Part shown: piece by piece, positions 45,614 to 56,407 of the stretch
How positions within the stretch are numbered: the stretch's first letter is position 1
Layout of the letters: the number at the start of each line of letters is the position of its first letter
Assembly: GCA_015039315.1 (NCBI GenBank)
Contig: WIDE01000059.1
Location: forward strand, 86,867 to 150,866
Source of the DNA: Clavulina sp. PMI_390
Lineage: Eukaryota; Basidiomycota; Agaricomycetes; Cantharellales; Hydnaceae
Length of the DNA stretch: 64,000 bases
Direction of reading: 5' to 3'
Program-made: the position numbers and the translations under genes
The notes under the pieces: generated by a model
The model's input: only the letters and a program-made list of their open reading frames with translations
Databases searched by the model: none
What the model was told of the DNA's origin: nothing

Positions 45614-47088
45614 ATGGGGTTTGCTACCAACAGTTCGATGGAGTACAAGCCACGGGTCGCACCGGGTAGGACACTCCCACACGAAATCCTCAGCGAGATA
45701 TTCAGCTTCGCAGTGGGCGACCCGATGTATCGACAACACAATTCAGGCCTTGCGCTCAGCCACGTATGTCAGCAATGGCGACGAGCTGCCCTCCAAACGA
45801 GCGAGCTTTGGAGCCATGTGGCGCTCTCCTCCCTGCGGCAAACCGAGCTTCTTTCTCTCTTCGGTTCTCGCTCTGGGCGGCGCAGAAGCCAATTGCGCTT
45901 CCTTGCATCATGTCGTCAGACGCAATGGCACGACGACGAACTTCGGATATTCATTCTGAGCGAAGATATCGCCCCCCAGATAAGTGACCTTATCTTCGAC
46001 GATCCTCTTGTCATGGCGGCCGTATTCGTGCCAGAAGTGTCAATCCCTCTCCTCTCCCTAAACTCTGTCACAATCAACCATCTCTCCCCTGCCCCCGTAA
46101 TGCCCCCGAAACGTCTTCTATTAACACAGAGACTGATCGTCAATCGTATGACGAGCGCTCTATATTTCAACAAAGCTTCCAGAGTCAATATTGCAGAACT
46201 GTGCGGGAAGCAATCAGCACTTTCAGCTGTGAGCGGTCTTGCGCGGACCTTAAACTCCCATCTCACAACCCTGGAGCTGTACGAGGTACAGAGCAATAAT
46301 ATCGACCCAGTCGTGTTATCACAGCTCACGAGGCTCTCACTCACGCACTGCGAGCCATCTGAGTGGGGCTCCTTGTCTCGCGCGTTCTTATGTCCCTCCC
46401 TCCGTTCCCTTTCCATAACAATATGCGACATGCGCTCTCGCTCACAAGTAACAACCCTCAAGATCATTAAAAACTCCTTGACGCAATTGGTACGTATTTT
46501 TTTTCTGCAACTCCACAAGTGCTTATTAAGACTGCTGATTCTATTTCTCGTATGATTTTTGGGGTTATTTTCGTGAAGCTGGAGGCTTATTCGACCATAC
46601 AGTCCCTCCAGCTCGTCATGGGGTCCTTGTTTCAACTAGAAGACTCCCTTCGGGTGCTAGGGAATTTCTCGGTTGCGCCAGCAGTCACCTCGCTCGACGC
46701 GCGGTACCTCAGAGACGGTATCGACCGTAAATGCCAGACCTGTAATCCACGCTCAAAAGATACAAACTCTCCTACATCATCCTCGACAAACGTCAAGTAT
46801 GAGCGTGGCTACGAGTCGCTGTCGCCAGACATGAACTCGACAGCTCCATTCGTCAATGGTATAGGAAACCATCACAGTCCTCCTCAACATCCCTCTCACG
46901 TCAATCCCTCATCTATCTATGACATCCTCCGACCGCGTCTCATCTCCCGCATTCCATCTTATCCCCTTCCTCACAATATTCAGCGCCTAGAGACACTACG
47001 TCTCTCACGCTCGCTCATCAGTGCCGAGAGTCGGGCAGCATTCGAGTCTTCCTCTTCTACAAAACTGGTCATCGTGGCGGATGCTTGA
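45614..47088 (+). CDS. F-box-like protein, tandem family subtype A, copy 6 (divergent)
   Basis: Exons 45614-46489 and 46579-47088, phase-0 intron of 89 nt, 461 residues. The F-box-like segment is changed (LPHEILSEIFSFAVGDP, HVCQQWRRAALQ) and the tail is shorter: KCQTCNPRSKD keeps the CxxC, the acidic linker is nearly absent and the end reads YDILRPRLISRI, LRLSRSLISAESRAAF. It is the most diverged subtype A member and marks the right edge of the array, so it may be the oldest copy. Confidence 0.75.
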
Positions 47089-48082
47089 TATCGTCGGCCT
47101 TGGTCTTGGGAAGGCGTCTCTCCCACACGTTGCTTTTGGCGGCTCTGAGGCTCCCGCCGCCATCCCCGCATTCCCACAATCTCCCCTCCGAAGGCTATCA
47201 GCGTGCCTCTCTAGCGCCGAGGACCTTCCGGCTAAACGTTTTCTTCTCGCGCACGAAGAACCGCTCGCCAATTGATGGCGGTGGTGATCACGTACATCCC
47301 GTCGCAATTGCCCAATCGAGGTTCCCAAGTTGCGGAGTGTTCACAATGGCGACCTTTGTTTATCTTCCGATCAAGTTTTCACAGATCAAGTCATGACATC
47401 CGAAATATTTGGGTCATCGCTTCCTTATCATTCTGGCCAACATCGCAGTTGTGACGCTTACTCTTGCGAGCCAATACAACATGTTTACATCTCTTGTCTC
47501 ATACCCTCACAAGGCTCTAAAGTGTTAGACACAGCGGTTCCAATACATCCAAACTCGTTTGAGGGGGCGCGTGATAGAATGACGTGATTTCTTATTCCAC
47601 GTCTTCATCAATGAGGAATCCTTGCCTGGTGAAAACGAAGTATTCTGCGCGCAAAGCTGCCCCTTTGTACATGTCATGAGCCAGATGTGTGCGCGCACTT
47701 AAGCCTTGTGTTTGTCCCCTTTGTGGGGTACTTGCAGCAGATATAGACGTGATTGTCCATAATATCTGTTTCGTAGAAGCATTTTCTACGTTATGGATGG
47801 CAGCTCCGATAAGTCATATGGCGAGTGGGGTGATGGAGGAACAGGCGTTCAAGAGTTCACCTCCGCATCAGGGGTTTTTCGCCCCAGGTTTTGATTGTAA
47901 TACCGAAAGTGATGAATCTTGCTGGACACCGCTCATTGAATCATCCCATAGCTCCCAATAACGTCTCAAATAACTTAGCACATTCAAAGTTAGTATGATT
48001 CCGTTGCACTGCTTCATGGAGAACAGCACAGCCCGTCAAACACTGGCAAATCACGTAGAATACCATACACTGTACCTCCACC
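47089..48082. other. Intergenic, no gene recognised
   Basis: Open frames are short and overlap in several phases; nothing recognisable. Confidence 0.5.
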
Positions 48083-48675
48083 ATGAGCACATACGATAAA
48101 GGGAAATCGAAAGAGCGCTTCAGGTCGATCTCAAGCATGGCATTTGTCGTGCTTGGTCTCATCTCTCTTGCAACTGCGCTTTACGGCCCTGATCCTCTCA
48201 AAATGGTTTCATTGGTCACTGGCTCCGTCTCTCTAATAGGAAGCTGGGTGGCTGCAGATTCGAGGTAAGGGGCTAACTAGTATATTTCCGCCGCGGAGAT
48301 GATTGAAGGTTCTGTCTACTGCATAGAACGAGCGGCCCAGAGCCTGCTGGATCTCCTTTTGACCTCGAAGATGTCATGACTTCACAGCCTTCAGTTACGG
48401 ACCACCGAGCGCACCCGAATAACACACTGTCTCTGGGACGTGCTCCCTCCCCTTCCCGCAGGAGGAGACTGCCTGAGCAGTGGGGTCCTCAGGACCAAAT
48501 CGACAGGGATTCCTCTGGCTTAGGCGAAAGACAGGACTCTGGCTTGTCAACGGCCATATCGCTACCATGGAAGTCCAGTGAGAGAGAGGTTGCCGAACCG
48601 GATATGGACCCTCACGAGCCGGGTCGAGTGCTTTCGAACCAGCGCCCGCATGGTTGGTTTCCAGCCGAAATCTAA
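48083..48675 (+). CDS. Small membrane protein, unknown
   Basis: Exons 48083-48264 and 48327-48675 joined in phase 2 by a GTAAGG...CATAG intron, 176 residues. A basic N-terminus (KGKSKERFRS) is followed by two closely spaced hydrophobic segments (SSMAFVVLGLISLATAL and MVSLVTGSVSLIGSWVA), then an Arg/Ser/Pro-rich soluble tail. I do not recognise a family. The two open frames join smoothly in frame, which supports a real gene. Confidence 0.5.
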
Positions 48676-49677
48676 ACCTTCCAGAATGGACCATTCATGG
48701 GTAAACTCCCAGGCAGTGAGCTGTCCTCTGGGACGGTCCTTCGTAATGGTATGGAACTATGGGTGGATACCCACGCAACTAAAGAGCTCAGGCTAGGGAA
48801 AGAGCAAAGATGTGAGTCTAATCACGGATGTCTCGAGTGCTTCGCTAAGTCATCACTGTAGTCCATACGCATCGAGTAATTATCAGGGAAACGCGCGAGG
48901 TTGCTGGTAAGATCAAGCAGTTTTCACAATGATTTCAGCCGCTGATGAAATTTTCTTAGATCTTTGGGTTGGGGATGTTTCCTTTCTCAATTCTCGTCAC
49001 TCGAGGTCCAGAGTCGGGAGGACACTTGGCCACCAAACTACGTCTCTAGTTCGGCGTCTGATGGCGGAGGAATCACTTCAGCCTAGTTTTGACTAGTAAA
49101 CTGGTACATATTATGTTAATTCTCTTATCGCATTCGGAACGTTGTCCACCGAATTGGTTGTCAAGTTGTCCAGGCTTGAAAACTGACTACCATATGGCGG
49201 AGAACCGTGAGAACATTACGAGTCCGCGGCAGACGAGGTTGACGTCACGAGGAGCAAAGTGACTGATGCAACTTTCCACCATTTCATTGCTCAAGTGCCT
49301 AAAAATTTATTATTGCGGTCCGAATTTCGATATCTAGGTATCATTCAGCGGCGGGGACCCGATGCTAGTGACGGAGGCTTATCTCATATTTTGAACGCGG
49401 AGTGCGACGTAATGGAGGTATTAACACGAGAGACCTTTGGACAGTTAGCAGGGCCGGATGGACGATGTGCAAGAGCGCGTTCGCGGCCTGCATTTTGGAC
49501 TGCAGTGACAATGACATTGAGTCAATCAACTTTTCTAGGCTAGCAATAAAGTTATATCGAGAGCGGGGATGTAAAGCGAACAATGCAGAGAATCGGGCAT
49601 AAGGCCATGAGTAGTAAAGATAGAAATAGAAGGCTATCAGAGAGTCACAACAAAATCACCGGAGAAAGCGTCTGGAA
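48676..49677. other. Intergenic, no gene recognised
   Basis: AT-richer sequence without recognisable coding pattern. Confidence 0.45.
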
Positions 49678-50298
49678 TTAACACGCCTGTGGGAGAGAAA
49701 AAAAGCCCGAGATGATGAAACCGACAAACGTTTTACTACCCGAGAACGTTTCGTATGAGCCCATATGTACGGTTACGGGCCATTCTCCGACGAAGCAGTC
49801 GCACCGTAAAGGCACCAGACTTGGAGAGCACCTCGAGGATGACGACTTGGCGCTGCAGGTGAACAGACCGGACAAACGTGAGCGTACTACCACCATTCTC
49901 TGTCGCGAGCGCGATCCGTTCGAAAGCGTCGAGGGGAATAACGAGGAGGTTGGGCAAATGGGGCCCAGGATTACATTGCGCTTCGTGCCATGCATAGCTT
50001 CCTTCGACGGGAGGCAGAACAGGTGGAGATGGCACGGGACGGAAACGATCGTACTGGAAGAGTTCCACAGTTTGTAAGTCGTATTGTATCCCTGGACTTC
50101 CCCAGTACGGTCACTAGAGCGATCGCCTGTGCGAGAGACAGGATAGGATGGCGCCCATTGCATCAACAGATCGCGAGCCTGAGCCGTTGTAGCTTGGTTG
50201 ACGTAATACAGATTGACTTTCCAGAGACACTTGTTGATGAACGTGTCCTTGACGTCGCAATTGGGCACTGCTAGGACTGATATGTCCCCGATGATCAA
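49678..50298 (-). CDS. Hypothetical protein, frame uncertain
   Basis: An uninterrupted 206-codon minus-strand frame starts MIIGDISVLAVPNCDVKD. Its first 75 residues look coding (CLWKVNLYYVNQATTAQARDL). Beyond about 50060 an overlapping minus-strand frame (49736-50068) looks more protein-like (PNLLVIPLDAFERIALATE, VRSVHLQRQVVILEVL). Either an intron I could not place or a +1 frameshift links the two. No domain recognised. Confidence 0.35.
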   Translation of the reverse strand: MIIGDISVLAVPNCDVKDTFINKCLWKVNLYYVNQATTAQARDLLMQWAPSYPVSRTGDRSSDRTGEVQGYNTTYKLWNSSSTIVSVPCHLHLFCLPSKEAMHGTKRNVILGPICPTSSLFPSTLSNGSRSRQRMVVVRSRLSGLFTCSAKSSSSRCSPSLVPLRCDCFVGEWPVTVHMGSYETFSGSKTFVGFIISGFFSLPQAC

Positions 50299-50966
50299 AT
50301 TATGCTAGGGGAAAAAGGCCGGAGGTGCCTGGGATAACTTGACCACAAAGCGAGAGAGGTATTGGCCACTACGGACAGGTTGTCCCTTCTTCTTGAGCGG
50401 ATATTATTATTGGCGACTACGAGGTATTGTTAAAAGTCCATTTGCGCTATGTATTGACTGAGTAGTCTGCACCAAACCTAAACGACGAGGGCTGGTGCTT
50501 GCGGAGGGGGCTATTGGATGGGCGCTGACGTCGAGAGTGTTATGAGTTGGTATGTTCGGGTATGTTTGTGTTTGCGGCTCTGTATCATATCTTGTTTCTT
50601 CTTTCGGCACTCGACCAATTAGTATCTCGTGCCTCTTCGTTTCATATCTCTTAATTACGGTTGCTACACATGTACTATATAATATCTGTACAGAGAGTTA
50701 TGGGGTCCTCTCGCCGAACCAACTCTATCAGTTTTTCCCCCATACCTCTAATCCTCGTGTGCTCCCGACGTCAGGTCCCGTCTAGACGAACCGCATTTAT
50801 TCAATAGTGAAGTCGAACCGTGTTTCCCGCGGTTCCGGTGTTTTCCAACAACCGGTCCCATAACAGAGTACATGCCTAGGGTGAGCGATGTGTGACGATA
50901 TAACGTTAGGATCGTTAGGATAGTTAGAAATTTACCAGAGGGCAAGAAGATGTGACTTAGCCTGTG
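50299..50966. other. Intergenic, no gene recognised
   Basis: No recognisable coding or RNA feature. Confidence 0.45.
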
Positions 50967-51166
50967 TTGTTGAGCGAGTGAGCTGGTAACTCCACCGCCC
51001 CATGCTAGGTTATGTTCAGCGAGGCCGTAAAGTTACCACCTCGCTATGTTATGTTGCGCGAGCCTGTAAACTTACCGCCTTGCTAGGTTATCTTGAGCGA
51101 ACCCTTAAACCTACCACCTCGCCATATATGGTGTGCGAGCTGGTAAAGTTACCAGCTAGCTAAATG
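50967..51166. repeat. Imperfect tandem repeat, period about 39 bp, five units
   Basis: Units begin near 50967, 51013, 51052, 51091 and 51130. Each follows the pattern TGTTnnGCGAG then a GTAAAGTTACCACC-like core and a GCTAGGTTA-like end; the first unit is about 6 bases longer and the last is truncated. The units differ by many substitutions, so the array is old. It lies about 430 bases beyond the 3' end of the STAND receptor gene. Confidence 0.75.
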
Positions 51167-51592
51167 TCACTTCAAGTGGTGACACCCGACAGGACCGAGG
51201 TCTGACCGGTTCCAAAAAGTTGGTAACAGGGATATAAATTAGGCTACTCGGTTGACGTGCCAGTACTCTATCACATGAACAGCTTCCTTCTATTGTTCTC
51301 ATTATTCCTCCACTCCCCCCACCTTGCCATACTCATGTACGGATAGAGCCGTATTTCTTGCTGTCCACATCATTCATTCATTCTATTCTCTATTCGGAGC
51401 TAGAATCGGAACTAGTTATCTCTTTATTTGACGGCGATTGTTCTATCCGGACGTTCTATCACCGATAGATCACCCTTGCACATTGTTTGGAAGTTACGAA
51501 TCAGAAGTTTGATCAATACATGCTGGGTACGCAAGTAACGAGATGAATTGATTTTGTCAAGGGACGCGATCAATTGGGACCCATGGGCGAAT
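51167..51592. other. LTR-like spacer beside the tandem repeat
   Basis: From about 51176 (GTGACACCCGACAGG) the sequence has a TATAAAT at about 51234, then a CT-rich stretch and CATTCATTCATTC. The order resembles the U3-R layout of a solo LTR, but no matching second copy or target duplication is visible. Confidence 0.25.
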
Positions 51593-54500
51593 TCAGCAGG
51601 GTAAATTTAGCCCTTTTTGTATGCTAAATTCTATTGCGGCTGGGGAGTGCAATCGTGCACCGCGTGAAATGAGCAGGGAAATTGAATCCCTTGTCCTCTG
51701 TTCCGCCCAGCAATTAAGGTGATATTCCTTAGTTTTAGAAAGATTAAGTGGAATAATATCAAGCGGTCCTTCCCCCTCTGCGTTGCACTTGTTGGGATCT
51801 GCACCTACATCCAGCAGACCTCTAACGGTTTCTATGCTACAGCCCAGCTTCATTGCAACATGTAGAGGCGTGTCGCCACAAATGTCACAAAGATTCACAT
51901 CGATTTTGGCCTCTGCTATCAGTGCTAGAATTATCCTTCCTTTCCCCTCGCTGAAAGCCATATGGACAATGCTCTGTCCGTCCATGTCTTGATGGCAGGG
52001 ATCAGTGCCTTTGGAGATCAAGACCTTGATAACATCCAAGAGCCGATCCTCCATGCTTTTAGAATATACGGGTGACCAGAAAGCTCGCAGGAGTGGTGTA
52101 AGGCAGTATGAGTCTTGGGCTGAAAGTAGTTCAAGCGCTGTAGAACTTGGGACACTGTCTAAGAGCGCTTTCAACATTGTGGCCGAATTTGGGGATAATT
52201 CTGATCTCTTGTAGTGATTGCCAAGAATTTCAAGCGGTTCTTTTGATTGATGCCGTCTCCTGACATTCAGCCATTCACAACTCCAGTCACAAAGTAAGAG
52301 GTTGAGGACTGTGAATTTCTCTGTCCAGATTCCATAGTCCTGATAAATCATGCTGACATGCTGGTCAACCCAGGATGTATTCCCTTCCAAGAGGAAATTG
52401 AATATCTCAACGTGACCATATACAGCAGCCCAGCAAAGAGGAGTCCTATCCAGACTATCATATGCATTACGGATATCTGAGGAAAACTCTCGTTTATTCT
52501 CCAATTCAAGCTTGCAGAGGCGCTTCACTTGGGCTAGTGAGCCAATTCGGACGGCCCAATGGACTGGATGATCGTGATGAAGGGGTGGTGCATCGTTCTC
52601 TCTATAGGCTGCAAAGTTGAAATTTTTATATCTTTTCTCCACCCAGTGAGCAAAGGACTGGGACTTTGGGTTCAGGAAGTGCTCCAGAGGCTCTTTGATG
52701 GGAATATCATCAGCCACTGCTAGTGTTGCATGGCGGTGCCATGATTTATTGGCTTTGTGGTTGAGAGTGGGAACGTAGGGGGCATTATGTGTGTCAAGCG
52801 CACTGAGTAGCACAAGGAAGTAGGTAGACCTTGCATTTTGCAGGGAAGTGCCAAAGTAGTGACGCAAGTCATCACCACTCTCCGGCTGTGAGAAGAGGTA
52901 TTCTTGGACGGTGAAATGAATAAAGTAGATGCGACCATTCTCTGCCTCAAGCTTGAGCAGAGCGCTTGGCAGATAATTGAAAATGTCAAAATTGCATTCA
53001 GGCAGCCCAGATTGCGCACCATCCCTACAATAGTCACCTGCAACGGCCAAAAGTGCTGGCTTGTTTTTAACCGGTTTCAAGTCAAATCGCAGGATTTCTC
53101 GGATTTCTGTCAAGGTTAAAGGCTTTCCCTGAATATTGGCAGCAATAATGCATTCAAGCACAGCGCGAACAGTCTGTCGACACTGTTTATCAACCTCATG
53201 GAGAATACGAGAATAAGTTGCTGTCAGATCCGTAGGAAGATCCAATAGCATGCCGGCTGCATCAGCTGGGGTACAAGATCTCAAGCGGTCAAGCTGAAGC
53301 TGTGCCCACAGGAACCTAGCATTAAAGAAGGATTGGGTTCACTAAAGCCTCCTTAGATCAGAGAAGCAATCTCACATACATAGATTGAGATTTTTCAGAT
53401 AATGTGCTGGCAACTCCATTTTTGAAGCTTGATGACCAGTTGGAACCCCGGAAGTCTTCGCCGTTGAGCCTAGCAGTAATGAAGGCCCTAAGCGTTGCCT
53501 GATGATCAGCCTGCTCCCCCAGGCGCAGGCGATAAGTGACAACTCTGTGATTGGCATTCCAGAGACTGCGTTCTATATCCAGCAATGGGCGGCTGGTAGC
53601 AAATATGCAAAGACCTCCACCTCGAGGTGGCAGGTTCCTTGTAAGATCTTGGAGGTAGGAAAGAAGTAGCTTCCGATGATTATCTTCATCCTTGCATTCA
53701 TCCAGCGCATCAATAATAAGAAACTTTGGGCCACTTGTGGTTAGCATTGACTTCACAAGAGCTTCAAGTTTGTTCCTGGATACGCCCGTCGGAATTTCTG
53801 CACGAGGGAAAGTGGATAAGAGAAGTTTCTCACAGTCGGGTGATGCTTCACTGAAGTGAGCTATGATGGAAGCTAGTAGTTTGTCATATAGGCGTTTATC
53901 AGGCACCCTATAATCAAAATAGTGATACGCAATCGACGCTTTAGGCACGGACGTATTCGTCTGAAGTTTCTTAATGACTTCCGCGCTTGATTAGAGTGGA
54001 AACAGTAAGGGATAGGTCAGCAAGAAGTTCGGAGATTATAATCGCACCATAAAACACTCTTCCCTACACCAGCTTCATCTATTTATCAGTGCGGTCCCAA
54101 AGAGAATATAGTCAAGTGTGCCATACCATCAGCGGAGACCCAGAAGAAACCATTAGAGCTCTGAAGCCAGTCCTTGAACGAGACAGAGTTGAAAAGCCAT
54201 TGCGCATGATTAGGAACCACCTTCCCTTGCTCGAGTCGTTCATCTTGATTTTGAGCCACATTACTAGGCAAAATCTTATCGAAGATCAGCTGTAACTCTG
54301 TCAATTCATCAGTGATGATTTATGAGGTAAACAACATGGAGGATTCGCACTCTGCGTGTTCTGAACTATGATGTTACGAGAGAATTTCGATCAGAACGAT
54401 CCGGGCATGTCACTGGGCCGCTTACTTTGCGTGTTCACAGCTAACGCCTGAGCGTTTATGGCCTTGTCGCTCTCGTCAATCAAGCGCCCAAGCTCAGCAA

Positions 54501-55288
54501 AGGCAGCTTGAGCGCCGTCGTCGCCTCTCAAATTGGTAAAGAAGTCCCCTAGGTGGCCCTCCATCAGTTGGAAATCATGGGAACAGCTGCAAAACCCACC
54601 AAAACGAACAGCCAGAGGTTTAATTGCTTGCTTGGACCGTGCGACCGCACAGTATCTTACAAAGAACGAGATGATCTCCAGAACTTGGGATAGCGCCTGC
54701 ATGCACAACTTGCGGAGGTTATATCCCATGGCATTTACATCACAAAGAGTTCTGACACGCGCTAGCATGCCGCGAATCTGGATGAGAGCTTTGGCCAGGC
54801 CATCATAGCGTTTGGAGATCCCTTGGATCGCCTACATGATCGCTGAGTAGGCTCATCACTATTAACAAACGGAGGAAAGGCAAAAACCTCGAACAAGCGG
54901 CCTATTACGACAAATATGACTTTTCCACCTGGCACACCAGCCTTCGGAAAATTTAAAAGCCAGAACTACTTAGCGTAAGTGCTGACAGGCCACTCACATT
55001 CTCTACGATATCACCGACGGGATCAACGATAGCCGTCAACATATTACACAGGGGCATCAGAGCGCCAATGATGAATTTTCCTCTGTCGCGAAACTTCTCA
55101 AGTCCAGCACCACACTTATCCAGAGCTTTTTCAATCGCATCGCTCGTTACACCACGTCCGAATATCTCAGATAGGGTGGGATCAGTCAGAGACATTGTTG
55201 AGTCTCTCTCAAAGTCGCGAATGGCCGTTGTCCACATAGTCTCAAGAGTCCCTTCATCTTCGCCAGTGGCTGATGGTGGAGGAGACAT
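51593..55288 (-). CDS. STAND/NLR-like receptor: Goodbye-like, NACHT, ankyrin
   Basis: Signal-transducing NTPase of the fungal NLR-like class, which senses non-self or stress and can trigger cell death. Six exons: 55288-54998, 54831-54426, 54297-54127, 54078-54048, 53985-53380 and 53315-51593; the phases sum exactly to 1075 residues. Residues 1-280 form a helical N-terminus with a Goodbye-like pattern (TMWTTAIRDFERDS, LEKFRDRGKFIIGAL). NACHT: WLFNSVSFKDWLQSSNGFFW, P-loop AGVGKSVLC (Walker A, near 292), IAYHYFDYR, Walker B FLIIDALDEC (near 390), ATSRP sensor, and KSQSMFLWAQLQLDRL, LPTDLTATYSRIL. From about residue 760 ankyrin-type repeats run to the end (TPLCWAAVYGHVEIFNFLLE, DTPLHVAMKLGCSIETVRGLL). 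The catalytic motifs are intact and no stop interrupts it. The Walker A motif lies in a 31-nt exon. Confidence 0.85.
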
Positions 55289-56302
55289 AGGATTATAGTG
55301 ATGATGGGTGTTGTCTGGATCGCAAAGTGATGCGGGTTGGTCAATAACACGTTATGAGGTGGGAGAGAAAGGTAGGGGCATTGCCAGCCCTAACGCACGT
55401 GGGCAGGAACGCAAAATAGCAGAGGAAGCCAGATTTGGAAATTGAAGCTGTGATTACGTGTTGCCCCTCAGTGAGCTGGAAAAAAGCTCTTGAGGAATAA
55501 AAGGGGGTAAGATTGACCGGAGCCTCGTCGACTCGACAAAATATATTGGGAGGATTCGAGGGTCCAAACATACAAAAGCGTTCAGCGAGACAACATGGAG
55601 ACTTCGGTTATGCTAGTGTTTAGATCAGTTCCGAATAGGTTGAACCTTGTAGCAGTGATGACTTGAAATGAAGAAAGAAAGAGCTTGACAGGTCTTTTCA
55701 TCCAAATGTAGTGTTTAAGTCCCCCCGGTACAACCACGAAAACCAGCCCCGAGACGATCGCAATAATAACACGCCTTGATTTCACGGCCTGAAGTCCAGA
55801 AAAGGCATCAGACTACTATGTAAAAAGTTCTCTCCCTCTATATCGCACTGTCGATGTTGGCTGTTGCTAAAGAATGTCAATGAATAAGTGTCAAGAAGGC
55901 AACAAGCACGTGTACAACGCACCAAGCCCGGTTCCTCCCCCAATTATCTATCACCCTAGTACCCGTAACAAACATCCTACCCCACTCCACTGCCTATGAA
56001 AGACGAGACGAGAAAAAGCGTGAAAGGATATGAGTAAGCTATTGGCTATATCAAATAGCGACGAGCCACATCAGCAAATTCCCTCACCCCCTTGTTTTGC
56101 TGTTTTGCTGTTTTGAGGGCTAAACGGACGAAACTGCGCGACCAAACAATTCAGTTGAAACGCGACTGAATGGTTCCCGACCGTAAAACAGACAAAACGG
56201 CTAAACAAAGGGGTCGTGGGAACGGAGGGCATTTGCTGATGCACAACCGTGCTCGAACGAGCGAGTAGCATCCCGATCGCGAAGAACATGCCTCATCCAT
56301 AT
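55289..56302. other. Upstream of STAND gene, no gene recognised
   Basis: Presumed promoter of the receptor and spacer. No recognisable gene. Confidence 0.45.
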
Positions 56303-56407
56303 TTATTCCGGACCGCTTTTCTCTGTAGAATAGTCTCCCCCGGGTCGTTCTACGCGCGCGCTAATCGCCTGCAGCTCCAAACGACTAATAAACAAGAGTT
56401 CAACAAC
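56303..56407 (+). repeat. Dispersed repeat, copy 2
   Basis: Second occurrence of the element at 34256-34356, same orientation, beginning TTATTCCGGACCGC and ending in ACTAATAAACAAGAG plus CAACAAC. Flanks are unrelated to those of the other copy. Confidence 0.7.

Noticed and set aside
51167..51592. Solo LTR
   Set aside because: A TATA-like motif and CT-rich stretch are suggestive, but without a second copy, defined ends or a target duplication it cannot be called.
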